A DNA stretch of 64,000 nt from Marinilabilia rubra (GTDB lineage: Bacteria; Bacteroidota; Bacteroidia; Bacteroidales; Marinilabiliaceae), in contig NZ_QEWP01000005.1 in NCBI RefSeq assembly GCF_003121985.1, forward strand, positions 124,001 to 188,000. Reading direction: 5' to 3'. Shown here piece after piece: positions 1 through 8,468 of the stretch (its first letter is position 1; each line of letters begins with the position of its first letter). The position numbers were made by a program, and so were the translations under genes. The notes under the pieces are model-generated. The model saw only the letters and a program-made list of their open reading frames with translations, did not search any database and had not been told where the DNA came from.

Positions 1-358
1 ATTGAAAAAAATTTATCTCTAACTGAGTAGAAATATCAGCCATAGTCCGCTGAAAACTGTAAGAAGCAGGAGTATTATTAGTGGATGGATAATACGTTTG
101 TTTCTGTGGATAACTCCCTTGTATTTCAACTGCTGTAATAGTCCCTTTAAAAGCAATCCGAGAATTCATCACTGCCCGAACCATACCTCCAAATGCAGGC
201 TTAGCCCGATAAAACTGACGCCCGGGGTTTAAATCTCCATTATAATATGATGCCCCAAGAAAAAAGCCACCTTCTATCCTTTCCTGAGAAATGGCTGAAT
301 GAGTCACTCCAAGAAAAAAAATAAAGAGCAATTGCCACTGGCGAAAAATTATACGCAT
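1..358 (-). CDS. DUF6089-like outer membrane beta-barrel protein, 3' part cut off by the window edge
   Basis: The reading frame starts at the ATG at 358 on the minus strand and is open to base 1, giving about 119 N-terminal residues. The first ~23 residues form a signal peptide (MRIIFRQWQLLFIF, ending near THSAISQE). The mature start, with GGFFLGASYYNGDLNPG, is the pattern of the DUF6089 family, thought to be a small outer membrane barrel in Bacteroidota. In related genomes this family lies between nadK and uppS/bamA, and here nadK is directly upstream on the same strand. The function is unknown; the family call rests on the N-terminus and the neighbourhood. Confidence 0.7.
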   Translation of the reverse strand, partial: MRIIFRQWQLLFIFFLGVTHSAISQERIEGGFFLGASYYNGDLNPGRQFYRAKPAFGGMVRAVMNSRIAFKGTITAVEIQGSYPQKQTYYPSTNNTPASYSFQRTMADISTQLEINFFQ

Positions 359-439
359 AAACTGTTCCGGGTTAAAAACATCTCATCTCTTTGAGAAACG
401 ATGAGCATTCCTGAATATTGCGAACACTTCTAAAACTTA

Positions 440-1318
440 TCAATTTCTCCTGTCGGCTCCCCACATCAGTTTGTTTCGCAAAGTAGAATAAAAGCTCTGA
501 TTAGACCGTTCCACCATTCTCACAGAAAATCCGGCTTTTCTGATTTTCAACTCAGTACTTTCATCAACCACCACGCTTCTTGAGTCAAGGGAGGCCAGAA
601 ACTTTCCACCACGGGCCTCTACTTTCAGGGTCAATTCCATTTCATCGGGAACAACCAAGGGACGGACAGTCAGATTATGAGGTGCGATGGGTGTGATAAT
701 GATTCCTTGTGAAGAGGGATGCATAATAGGCCCACCGACACTTAAAGAATAAGCCGTTGACCCCGTCGGAGTACTAACAATAAGCCCATCAGCCCAATAA
801 GAATTCAGATATTCATTATTCAGATAAGTATGAATGGTAATCATAGATGAACTGTCCTGCTTATGAACTGCAAATTCATTGAGTGCATAATTAAAATCCC
901 CCACAAGATTTTTCGGGGTAGTTAATTCAAGTAATGAAAGATCCTTAATTTTATACTCGCCACTATCGATTTCCTCTAATGCAACGGGAAGTTCGTCCCT
1001 GGAAATGTCAGCCAGAAACCCAAGTCTACCACTATTGATTCCAACAATCGGGACACCGGCGCTTTGCACAAAAGTAACGGCCTGAAGAAAAGTGCCGTCT
1101 CCCCCTATACTGAAAAGCATATCTACGGATGGCAACTCATCAGGCTCATCAAAGAAACCTGCCACTTCGGGCTTAATATTGACTTTCTTCAACAAGAAAT
1201 CATAAAAAGGTCGATAAATATGAATTTTCGTCCCTTTTTCATACAGGTAATCAAACAACTGATGGCAATTGTTGAAAAACACCTCTCCAAAACTTTTACC
1301 GAAAATGGCAACTTCCAT
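440..1318 (-). CDS. nadK: NAD kinase
   Basis: ATP-dependent NAD kinase, which phosphorylates NAD+ to NADP+ in the cytoplasm. The 292-residue length is normal. The diagnostic GGDGT motif is at residues 72-76, the NE motif at about 147-148, and the conserved TPTGSTAYSLSVGGP stretch at 183-197. It lies upstream of the DUF6089 gene in the same direction, 81 bp apart, as commonly seen in Bacteroidota. A TATCTTCG element at 1334-1341 (minus strand) could be its -7 box. No alternative call is needed. Confidence 0.97.
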   Translation of the reverse strand: MEVAIFGKSFGEVFFNNCHQLFDYLYEKGTKIHIYRPFYDFLLKKVNIKPEVAGFFDEPDELPSVDMLFSIGGDGTFLQAVTFVQSAGVPIVGINSGRLGFLADISRDELPVALEEIDSGEYKIKDLSLLELTTPKNLVGDFNYALNEFAVHKQDSSSMITIHTYLNNEYLNSYWADGLIVSTPTGSTAYSLSVGGPIMHPSSQGIIITPIAPHNLTVRPLVVPDEMELTLKVEARGGKFLASLDSRSVVVDESTELKIRKAGFSVRMVERSNQSFYSTLRNKLMWGADRRN

Positions 1319-1373
1319 TATACTTTTTGTGAACGAAGATAAAAAAATAGACTCAGAAACTATTTTATTTTTG

Positions 1374-1505
1374 CTTTTGGAATAGGTTTTTGAAGAATTT
1401 AATCCTCAGATTATGTCAAAACCGATGCAAATAACAATACTACTTCAGGAAATTTTGATAGAACACAAAAGCCCAAGGCCCGGAAAACATAGCTAAGGAT
1501 AAAAC
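1374..1505 (+). repeat. Dispersed repeat family C, copy 1 (decayed coding-like sequence)
   Basis: This stretch aligns over its whole length with 20118-20247; both run from a TTTTGGAA-type start to an AAGGATAAAAC end. In one frame this copy begins with ATG at 1413 and reads MSKPMQITILLQEIL, then EHKSPRPGKHS and stop; the other copy reads SKLTRIATLFKDIL, then KYKSPRPENIPKDKT. The shared SK...IL..(H/Y)KSPRP peptide suggests remnants of a repeated gene or element. The source gene is not recognised. It fills the first part of the gap between nadK and the CBS gene. Confidence 0.6.
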
Positions 1506-1509
1506 ACTA

Positions 1510-1672
1510 GTGTCAAGTCAAGCATAGTCTGACGGCCCAAGCCTTACTCTTTCCTCCTTGTGCTTCTCAAAAAAAAGACTCACCTAGCTGCGGCTATGCT
1601 TACTTTTTTGTTGTTTTGCACAAGGTGAAAAATAGCGGCGGCTTACCCAACATTCTACACTTGACTTGACAC
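1510..1672. mobile_element. MITE-like element, family E, copy 1, with perfect 13-bp terminal inverted repeats
   Basis: The ends are exact inverted repeats: GTGTCAAGTCAAG at 1510-1522 and CTTGACTTGACAC at 1660-1672. The 163-bp element holds no gene. A related copy lies at 45624-45785 and shares the interior (CATAGT.TGACGGCCCAAG, CTTCTCAAAAAAAA, TATGCTTACTTTTTT, TTTGCACAAGG). Size, inverted ends and dispersion fit a non-autonomous mobile element. No clear target-site duplication was seen and no transposase lies in the window. Confidence 0.7.
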
Positions 1673-1694
1673 AAGCGGTTTCTCTAAAGACAGA

Positions 1695-2360
1695 TTAAAC
1701 GTCCAGGTATTTCATCAAAGACTCATAATTCTTACGGGTAGTGTCGTCAACATGGTTTTCACCAAGATAGGTTGCCTTAACCTTGTAACCATAACGCTCA
1801 AAAGCATTTACCACACCATTAACATCAACCCGATTGAGTTTGATAGTAATTTTTAATTGCTCGGCAGCATTACTTTGGGAAGCATATAAACTGAGCACTT
1901 TTGCGTCAGCATCCTCTACTATCCGGGCCATCTCAGACAAAGCATAATCCCTTGGCCCCACTTCGATTTCAATAATTCCTCCCGGTGTGTGGGCAGCAAT
2001 AAGCTCAGAAAACTTCAACATCAGATCGTTTTGGGTAACCACTCCTATATATTCCTGTTCAACATTTAGAACAGGCACCAATGTAAGCTTTAGCCTGGCT
2101 GCGATTTCAATTATATCATAAATATGCTGATGATCGAAAACATATGGCTTTGCAAGAGAAAGCCGGTGATTCCCCAGAGGTTCATCTGCTGAGTTGAGGT
2201 CATAAATATCCGTATCCGCAATTAACCCAAGGAAAATTTTATTATTAACAATGGGCAAATGCGAAACCCTGAAAGCCTCCATCCAATTTAGAGCATCTAG
2301 TCCGGAATCGGAGGTTTTCAAAGCAGGAACAATATCTGATATTAAATCTTTTGCCAGCAT
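1695..2360 (-). CDS. CBS domain-containing protein with a C-terminal ACT-like region
   Basis: This 221-residue soluble protein has two CBS repeats (about residues 1-60 and 70-125; HLPIVNNKIFLGLIADTDIY and VPVLNVEQEYIGVVTQNDL) forming one Bateman module. A C-terminal domain (about 135-215, starting GIIEIEVGPRDYALSEMARI) has the pattern of an ACT-like fold. Such modules bind adenine nucleotides or SAM; the ligand cannot be told from sequence. In Bacteroidota this gene commonly sits between nadK and pdxJ, as here, with pdxJ divergent 166 bp away. The exact role is unknown. Confidence 0.85.
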   Translation of the reverse strand: MLAKDLISDIVPALKTSDSGLDALNWMEAFRVSHLPIVNNKIFLGLIADTDIYDLNSADEPLGNHRLSLAKPYVFDHQHIYDIIEIAARLKLTLVPVLNVEQEYIGVVTQNDLMLKFSELIAAHTPGGIIEIEVGPRDYALSEMARIVEDADAKVLSLYASQSNAAEQLKITIKLNRVDVNGVVNAFERYGYKVKATYLGENHVDDTTRKNYESLMKYLDV

Positions 2361-2526
2361 AAAAATGCGCTTTCTGGAAATACTTTGTAACTTTACCGCC
2401 TTATTTAAACAATATAAATGCCAGAATTACTTATGTGGGGAAATTACCACCAAATTTTTAAACATACAAACCATTTTCTGGTTTTCTGTATTGTATTACC
2501 TTATTAAATTCGTTTTTTTTCTGATT

Positions 2527-3249
2527 ATGACAAAGCTTAGTGTTAACATCAATAAAATAGCAACTATCAGAAACTCAAGGGGAGGGAATACTCCTGATGT
2601 ATTGAAAGCTGCAATAGATGTTCAGGAGTTCGGGGCACATGGCGTAACGGTTCATCCAAGACCCGATGAACGCCACATAAAATACAAAGATGTTTATGAA
2701 ATCAGGCGTATCATTAAGACCGAATTTAACATTGAAGGTTACCCGTCTCCAAAGTTTATGGAATTGGTCAAAAGCGTCAGACCACATCAGGTGACACTTG
2801 TTCCTGATCCACCGGAGGCCATCACTTCCAGCTCGGGTTGGGATACTATCAACAACTTGTCTTTCCTTCAGGATATCATTGGTGAATTAAAAGAATATGG
2901 CATTCGTACCTCCATCTTTATTGACACCAATCCCGATTTCATTGTCAACGCGGCTAAGACCAACACTGACAGGGTGGAATTATACACCGAACCTTATGCT
3001 TCAGGATTTGAAAAAGATCCTGAAAAAGCCATTGCTCCATTTGTGGAAGCTGCCAATATTGCCAATAAATCAGGGGTGAGCATCAATGCCGGACATGACC
3101 TTAACCTGCAAAACCTCAAGTTTTTCAATGAAAAAATACCATTCCTGAAAGAAGTTTCAATTGGCCATGCCTTGATTAGTGACGCCCTTTATTTGGGTCT
3201 TGAACGTACCATCAGCATGTACAAAGAACTTCTGGTAAAAAACAAATAA
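2527..3249 (+). CDS. pdxJ: Pyridoxine 5'-phosphate synthase
   Basis: PdxJ condenses 1-deoxyxylulose 5-phosphate with 3-amino-2-oxopropyl phosphate to make pyridoxine 5'-phosphate, the last ring-forming step of DXP-dependent vitamin B6 synthesis. I take the ATG at 2527 (MTKLSVNINKIATIRNSRGG), which gives 240 residues, the usual length; the frame stays open upstream to 2251 but that part overlaps the divergent CBS gene and has no family similarity. The HPRPDERHI motif is at 43-51 and the C-terminal NAGHDLNLQN and IGHALISDALYLGL blocks are present. A hydrolase gene follows after 3 bp, so the two are probably one operon. Confidence 0.97.
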   Translation: MTKLSVNINKIATIRNSRGGNTPDVLKAAIDVQEFGAHGVTVHPRPDERHIKYKDVYEIRRIIKTEFNIEGYPSPKFMELVKSVRPHQVTLVPDPPEAITSSSGWDTINNLSFLQDIIGELKEYGIRTSIFIDTNPDFIVNAAKTNTDRVELYTEPYASGFEKDPEKAIAPFVEAANIANKSGVSINAGHDLNLQNLKFFNEKIPFLKEVSIGHALISDALYLGLERTISMYKELLVKNK

Positions 3250-3252
3250 GTT

Positions 3253-4056
3253 ATGGAACTGTTTTTTCGGGAAAAAGGTCAGGGCAACAGAACCATTATT
3301 ATTGTTCACGGACTTTACGGAGCTTCAGACAACTGGCTCTCTGTTGCACGTGAGCTTGAAAATGATTTCAGAGTTATTATGGTTGATCAGCGTAACCATG
3401 GAAAATCCCCGCATAGTGAAGAGCACACATATAAGACCATGGCAGATGACCTTAACCAGCTAATGGACAAGCTCAACCTGGAAAAGGCCATCATGATTGG
3501 GCACTCAATGGGTGGTAAAACGGTTATGAGATTTTGCCTCGAACATCCCGAAAAGGTAGAAAAAATGATTGTCGTGGACATTGCTCCCAAATCATATGAT
3601 TCCTTCTCTAACTACGCAGAGGTCACCGCCAATCATAAAAAGATCATAGAAGCTCTGGCTGCAATTGATCCTTCTCAATACGGCGAACGCAAGGATATAG
3701 ACAAAGCCTTAAGCGGTTCATTCCCTGACAAGAGGCTTAGAGCTTTTCTCATGAAAAACTTAAGAAGGGAGAAAAACGGAACCTACTCCTGGCAACTCAA
3801 CCTGGAAGCCCTGAAAAATAACATGCAAGAAATCATGGATGGTTTTTCGAACCTTAACAAAGGTGAATCAGAAAAAATGCCTGAGACTGTTTTCATAAAA
3901 GGAGAAAATTCCCCTTATATCAATGAAGACGACACCATTTTCATCAACAACCTCTTTCCCGGGTCGCAAATCGTAAACATTCCCGAAGCCGGGCACTGGG
4001 TTCATGCCGAAAAGCCTGAATTATTCATAAAAACAATCCGGTATTTTCTAGGATAA
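3253..4056 (+). CDS. Alpha/beta hydrolase (YbfF-like esterase)
   Basis: A 267-residue alpha/beta-hydrolase. The oxyanion-region HGLYGASDNW is near residue 19, the nucleophile elbow is GHSMGG with Ser85, and the catalytic His is probably in AGHWVHAEKPELF near 246. DQRNHGKSPHS is the strand-4 motif typical of the YbfF/abhydrolase_1 esterases. There is no signal peptide, so it acts in the cytoplasm. It begins 3 bp after pdxJ and is probably co-transcribed. The substrate is unknown; YbfF-type enzymes hydrolyse short acyl esters and acyl-CoA. Confidence 0.88.
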   Translation: MELFFREKGQGNRTIIIVHGLYGASDNWLSVARELENDFRVIMVDQRNHGKSPHSEEHTYKTMADDLNQLMDKLNLEKAIMIGHSMGGKTVMRFCLEHPEKVEKMIVVDIAPKSYDSFSNYAEVTANHKKIIEALAAIDPSQYGERKDIDKALSGSFPDKRLRAFLMKNLRREKNGTYSWQLNLEALKNNMQEIMDGFSNLNKGESEKMPETVFIKGENSPYINEDDTIFINNLFPGSQIVNIPEAGHWVHAEKPELFIKTIRYFLG

Positions 4057-4066
4057 AAACGACTGA

Positions 4067-4783
4067 TTAAACCGAAAACACCTTTTCCGGATTTAACAAT
4101 GGTTCTCCTTTCAATCTCAAAAAAAGCTGTGTGGTAGCCAAGACATCCTTTTCGCAATATTTGGCTATTCTGTCCACATCATTTTCTTCATAATAAACCG
4201 ATGCCACCTGACTCCCATCGATGTCATCCTTTGGAGAAGGAATTCCGAGAATATGGGTCAACAGGTTTAAGGATGTATAATGTTTAAAATCTCCAAATTT
4301 CCATAAATCAAGGGTGTCTATAAATTTAACCTCCCAAGGCTTTTTACCGGCAACATCCAGAATATCTGGCAACGGCAGTCCGTTGATTATCATACGCCTG
4401 GCAATATAGGGGAAGTCAAATTCTTTTACATTATGCCCGCAAATATTAGTACCGGGATGCGAGGTGAAACTTTTTAAAGCAACAGAAAACTCATTTAAAA
4501 GCTTCACCTCATCGTGTCCGTAAAATGATTTCACCCTAAGAGTTCGCTCCCCGCTTTCGACCTTTATGATACCTGCTGAAATGCAAACAATCTTTCCAAA
4601 TTCTGAATAAATTCCTGCCCGGGCATAATCTTCTTCAGGCGACACATCTTCTTTTGATATTCTGGAGGACTTCCGCTCCCAGAACTCCTGCATCTTGTTA
4701 TCGAGCTGATCAAATGAAGAGTATTGAGGCACAGTTTCAATATCTATGTACATTATTTTTTCTGAAGATACATGATCAAGCAT
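4067..4783 (-). CDS. PolB-like predicted 3'-5' exonuclease (DEDDy)
   Basis: A 238-residue ribonuclease-H-fold exonuclease of the family with a PolB-like proofreading domain (COG3298 type). The DEDD residues can be placed: Asp14 and Glu16 in YIDIETVPQ, Asp123 in GHNVKEFDFPYIARR, and Tyr209/Asp213 in YCEKDVLAT, the last marking the DEDDy subgroup. It is convergent with the hydrolase gene (10 bp between stops) and lies 12 bp downstream of udk on the same strand, so it is likely co-transcribed with udk. The nucleic-acid substrate is not known. Confidence 0.87.
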   Translation of the reverse strand: MLDHVSSEKIMYIDIETVPQYSSFDQLDNKMQEFWERKSSRISKEDVSPEEDYARAGIYSEFGKIVCISAGIIKVESGERTLRVKSFYGHDEVKLLNEFSVALKSFTSHPGTNICGHNVKEFDFPYIARRMIINGLPLPDILDVAGKKPWEVKFIDTLDLWKFGDFKHYTSLNLLTHILGIPSPKDDIDGSQVASVYYEENDVDRIAKYCEKDVLATTQLFLRLKGEPLLNPEKVFSV

Positions 4784-4795
4784 AAATTCAATTTT

Positions 4796-5404
4796 TTAGG
4801 AAAGGTTTTTCTTGATAAAATGAGTTAAAATATCAATTGCAACGTGATTCTCCCCTCCCTGAGGAACAATCAGGTCGGCATAGCGCTTGCATGGCTCAAT
4901 AAACTGAAGATGCATAGGTTTTACAGTCTTCTCATAGCGACTTAAAACCTTATCAATCGTTCGTCCCCGCTCTTCAATATCCCTCTGAATCACACGCATT
5001 AAACGATCATCAGCTTCTGCATCAACAAAGACTTTCAGATCCATCAAATCGCGAAGGGCGGGATTGGTCAAAACCAGAATACCTTCAATGATCACCACTT
5101 CTTTAGGTTCCATTGGAATGGTCTCTTCCGATCGAAGACAAGACAAATAGGAATAAACCGGTTGCTGAACAGATTGATTGTCCTTCAGTCTTTTCAAGTG
5201 ATCTACCAACAAATCAAACTCGATGGCATCAGGATGATCGAAGTTTATTTTTTGACGTTCTTCCAGGGGCAGGTGACCATTATCGCGATAGTAAGAGTCC
5301 TGAGGTAGAATGGCCACCTCATCGGCAGGCAGCCGTTCCATTATTTTTCGGACAACGGTGGTTTTACCCGACCCGGTACCTCCGGCAATACCAATTACGA
5401 GCAT
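4796..5404 (-). CDS. udk: Uridine kinase
   Basis: Uridine/cytidine kinase of pyrimidine salvage, phosphorylating uridine to UMP with ATP or GTP. The Walker A motif GGTGSGKT is at residues 8-15, followed by the family blocks LPQDSYYRD, NFDHPDAIEFDLLVDHL, and the lid region with RDIEERGRTIDKVLSRYEKT. The 202-residue length is normal. It is divergent from the Dabb-domain gene across 70 bp and is followed closely by the exonuclease gene. Confidence 0.96.
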   Translation of the reverse strand: MLVIGIAGGTGSGKTTVVRKIMERLPADEVAILPQDSYYRDNGHLPLEERQKINFDHPDAIEFDLLVDHLKRLKDNQSVQQPVYSYLSCLRSEETIPMEPKEVVIIEGILVLTNPALRDLMDLKVFVDAEADDRLMRVIQRDIEERGRTIDKVLSRYEKTVKPMHLQFIEPCKRYADLIVPQGGENHVAIDILTHFIKKNLS

Positions 5405-5474
5405 ATCTCTGATGATTTTTTTTAATTTTACGGCACTAATTTACAACAGATGGTAATAATTAAAAATAAATCCC

Positions 5475-5774
5475 ATGATTAAACACATCGTACTCTTCAA
5501 ATTTAAAGAGAATCTTGAAGAATCTGAAAAAAGCCAAAGGCTGGAAAAAATCAAAACTGATCTGGAAGCCCTCATTTCCAAAGTTGAAACATTAAAAAAG
5601 ATGGAAGTCGGATTGAACTGTAATCCCGACGAAAAATATGATCTGGCTCTTATTTCCGAATTTGATTCAATGGAAGGGCTTAAGGCGTATGCCGTCCATC
5701 CTGAACATGTAAAAGCAGGCTCCTCAATACGAGAAATACTGGTAGAGCGTGCTTGTGTAGATTATGAATTCTAA
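5475..5774 (+). CDS. Dabb (stress-responsive alpha/beta-barrel) family protein
   Basis: A 99-residue single-domain protein starting MIKHIVLFKFKENLEESEK, with the family's ferredoxin-like pattern: a central LKKMEVGLNC strand, a DLALISEFDSMEGLKAYAVH block, and the HPEHVKA motif. Dabb proteins form dimeric barrels; functions range from stress response to small-molecule cyclisation, and none can be assigned here. It is monocistronic between udk (divergent) and lysA (convergent). Confidence 0.9.
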   Translation: MIKHIVLFKFKENLEESEKSQRLEKIKTDLEALISKVETLKKMEVGLNCNPDEKYDLALISEFDSMEGLKAYAVHPEHVKAGSSIREILVERACVDYEF

Positions 5775-5779
5775 AAAAA

Positions 5780-5810
5780 ACGCACGGTCAGAGTAACTCT
5801 GACCGTGCGT
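5780..5810 (-). terminator. Rho-independent terminator of lysC-lysA
   Basis: A near-perfect hairpin (ACGCACGGTCAGA / TCTGACCGTGCGT) lies between the convergent Dabb and lysA stop codons. Read on the minus strand it is followed by eight Ts, so it mainly terminates the lys operon; on the plus strand the trailing sequence is weaker (TCCATATTTT). Confidence 0.9.
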
Positions 5811-5841
5811 TCCATATTTTCATCAAACTTAATTCAAATCT

Positions 5842-6996
5842 CTACAAACTATCTGAATAATAAGCAGGTGGATTCTCTCGTAAATTATATCGTGAAACCA
5901 TCACCTCGCCATAAGCACCTGCACTTCTCAAAGCAACCAAATTTCCCCGCTGCATTTCGGGCAAATCTAATGCTTTTCCAAAACTGTCGGATGATTCACA
6001 GATGGGGCCAACTACATCATAACGAGTCTTGGCGCCTTCCGGATTGGAGATATTTTCCACTTTATGCCCTGCCTGGTAAAGAGCAGGCCTGATCAAATCA
6101 GTCATTCCTGCATCCAGGATAGCAAACTTGGTTTTAACCCCCTCTTTTACATAAAGCACTCGTGAAATGACATTACCTGACTGAGCGACCACAGAGCGTC
6201 CGAGTTCAAAATGTACTTCCTGCCCGGGTTTAACAGTCAGAAAGTCTTTAAAAACTTTAAAATAAGGAGCAAAATCGGGTATGGGGTTGTCATCAGGATT
6301 GTCATAATCAATGCCAAACCCGCCTCCAACATTTATCACCTTTGGAAAAAGATGCTTTGAAATAAACCACTCCTGCAACTCATTTACTCTCAGACAAAGA
6401 TCCTTAAAATTATCAAGATCAGTAATTTGAGATCCTATATGAAAGTGCATCCCTTCAAACTGAACATTCTTCATGTCCACCATTTTGTCGAGCACATTTT
6501 CAAGATCCATCATGCTGATGCCAAATTTATTCTCATCAAGTCCGGTTGTGATATAATGGTGAGTATTGGCATGTACATTTGGGTTAATTCGGAATGCCAC
6601 ACGAGCTTTTTTCCCCATTTTATGGGCGTGGTCATTAATAATTTCAAGTTCGGGTAAAGACTCAACATTGAAACAATAGATATCGTTTTTCAACCCTAAC
6701 TCAATTTCCCAATCCGCTTTCCCAACTCCTGCAAAAACAATTCCGTCGGCGCTAAAACCAACATCCAATGCTTTTTGAATTTCATACCCACTCACACAGT
6801 CAACACCAAACCCATTTTCCCGGATTTTCTCTAAAATCCTGTCATTTGCATTCGCTTTAATGGCATAATGCACGTGAAAGTCATGCTTCCGAGACTCTTT
6901 TTTTACAATTGAAAGGGTCTCATTCAGCAGATTCATATCATAATAATAGAATGGCGTCCTGAGTTCTTTAAATTTATCTGTAGGGAATACAGTCAT
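5842..6996 (-). CDS. lysA: Diaminopimelate decarboxylase
   Basis: PLP-dependent enzyme that decarboxylates meso-diaminopimelate to L-lysine. The PLP lysine is probably Lys47 in HVHYAIKANAN; HFHIGSQ, the glycine-rich INVGGGFGIDY and the C-terminal GPICESSDSFGK (active-site Cys) are all present. The 384-residue length is typical of the Bacteroidota form. It starts 14 bp after lysC, so the two form a lysine operon closed by the terminator at 5780-5810. Confidence 0.97.
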   Translation of the reverse strand: MTVFPTDKFKELRTPFYYYDMNLLNETLSIVKKESRKHDFHVHYAIKANANDRILEKIRENGFGVDCVSGYEIQKALDVGFSADGIVFAGVGKADWEIELGLKNDIYCFNVESLPELEIINDHAHKMGKKARVAFRINPNVHANTHHYITTGLDENKFGISMMDLENVLDKMVDMKNVQFEGMHFHIGSQITDLDNFKDLCLRVNELQEWFISKHLFPKVINVGGGFGIDYDNPDDNPIPDFAPYFKVFKDFLTVKPGQEVHFELGRSVVAQSGNVISRVLYVKEGVKTKFAILDAGMTDLIRPALYQAGHKVENISNPEGAKTRYDVVGPICESSDSFGKALDLPEMQRGNLVALRSAGAYGEVMVSRYNLRENPPAYYSDSL

Positions 6997-7010
6997 ACTC
7001 CTGTTGTATA

Positions 7011-8321
7011 TTAAAAAAGTTTTGTGCTCAATGCCTGCAATGCATCCTTCTTGTCCTTAGCATTTATGAGCAACGAAATATTGTGTTCACTTCCACCATA
7101 TGAAATCATGCGGATAGGAATTTCTTTCAAGGCATCAAAAATTCGATTGGCATAACCTTTATTTTCGGCTACCAAATCTCCCACCACACAAACAATCACC
7201 TGGTCATAATCGACCTCAACAGTACTAAACTTTCGAAGATCATCAAGAATTTCTTCCAAATGTCGATTGTTATCAATTGTTACTGAAACCCCAACCTCAG
7301 ATGTAGTAATCATATCGATAGGGGTTTTATAACTCTCAAAAATTTCAAACACCTTGCGAAGAAAACCAAAAGCCAGCAACATGCGTCCGGAGGTTATTTT
7401 AATTGCCGTAATACCATCTTTAGCTGCCACTGCAGTCAATCTGTTTTTATGCTGCGATGAGGAAATAGTTGTTCCTTCGGCATCCGGATCCATTGTATTC
7501 AGCACCTTAACCGGGATATTTGCAATTTTTGCCGGCAAAACACTGGTTGGGTGTAAAATTTTTGCCCCGAAATAAGCTAACTCTGCAGCCTCATCGAAAG
7601 AAATATTGGCAATCGACTGGGTTTTATCAACATATCTAGGATCATTATTGTGCATTCCATCGATATCAGTCCAGATCTGAATTTCTTCCCCGTTGATGGC
7701 TGCTCCAACCAAAGAAGCAGTATAATCACTACCACCACGCTGCAGATTATCAACCTCACCAAAGGCATTGCGACAGATATATCCCTGGGTAATAAAAATT
7801 GGTGTATCGGGATATTCACTAAGAATACGCTCAAGATTTTCTCTTATATAACCAGTATCGGGCTCATTGTTTTTATTGGTCCGCATAAAATCCAGAGCGG
7901 GCAATAATACAGAATCATGCCCTTGCTCCTGAAGATAGAAATTAAAGAGAGCTGTAGTAATCAGCTCACCTTGCGCCAAAACAGACTTCTCTTCAAATAC
8001 AGTAAAAACATCTTTGGTAAATGACTTGATGTAATCGAAGTGTGATTTAACCAATTCAAGGCCCTTGTGCTTAAAGTCTTCCTTTGCATAAAGCTCTTCA
8101 ACAGCATTGAGATACCCACGTTCCAAACGGTTGATCACCTCATTGGCACCATCATAGTTTTTTTTGTATAAGTAGTTTGCTATTTCAACGAGACTATTAG
8201 TCGTTCCGGACATGGCCGACAAAACGACAATTTTGCGCCCCGGCCTTGTAACCAATTCCGCGACTTCACGCATACGATCTGCTGAACCTACTGATGTTCC
8301 GCCAAACTTAAGTACTTTCAT
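7011..8321 (-). CDS. lysC: Aspartate kinase (monofunctional)
   Basis: Catalyses phosphorylation of L-aspartate, the first step to lysine, threonine and methionine. I take the ATG at 8321, giving MKVLKFGGTSVG at the very start as in the family; an upstream in-frame ATG at 8357 adds 12 atypical residues. The KFGGTSVG motif is at 4-11, the RGGSDYTASLVG substrate block lies in the middle, and two C-terminal ACT domains (from about 300, with ITSGRMLLAFGFLRKVFEIF) imply feedback control by amino acids. No homoserine dehydrogenase domain is fused: the protein ends at 436 residues. It is first in the lysC-lysA operon. Confidence 0.96.
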   Translation of the reverse strand: MKVLKFGGTSVGSADRMREVAELVTRPGRKIVVLSAMSGTTNSLVEIANYLYKKNYDGANEVINRLERGYLNAVEELYAKEDFKHKGLELVKSHFDYIKSFTKDVFTVFEEKSVLAQGELITTALFNFYLQEQGHDSVLLPALDFMRTNKNNEPDTGYIRENLERILSEYPDTPIFITQGYICRNAFGEVDNLQRGGSDYTASLVGAAINGEEIQIWTDIDGMHNNDPRYVDKTQSIANISFDEAAELAYFGAKILHPTSVLPAKIANIPVKVLNTMDPDAEGTTISSSQHKNRLTAVAAKDGITAIKITSGRMLLAFGFLRKVFEIFESYKTPIDMITTSEVGVSVTIDNNRHLEEILDDLRKFSTVEVDYDQVIVCVVGDLVAENKGYANRIFDALKEIPIRMISYGGSEHNISLLINAKDKKDALQALSTKLF

Positions 8322-8468
8322 TACGTTATATAGTTTTGGGGGTTGACAATTTTTCATCTTTTGCAGCCTGCAAAGTTATAAATTTACAGAAAACTACCGC
8401 ATTTAGCTAATAATTCCGCATTCACAAAGCCCCGTCGGCTGCATCCAACCAATATCAGAAGTCTTGAT

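Noticed and set aside
2251-2526. Longer pdxJ start adding 92 residues
   Set aside because: The extension overlaps the divergent CBS gene and has no PdxJ similarity; the ATG at 2527 gives the family N-terminus.
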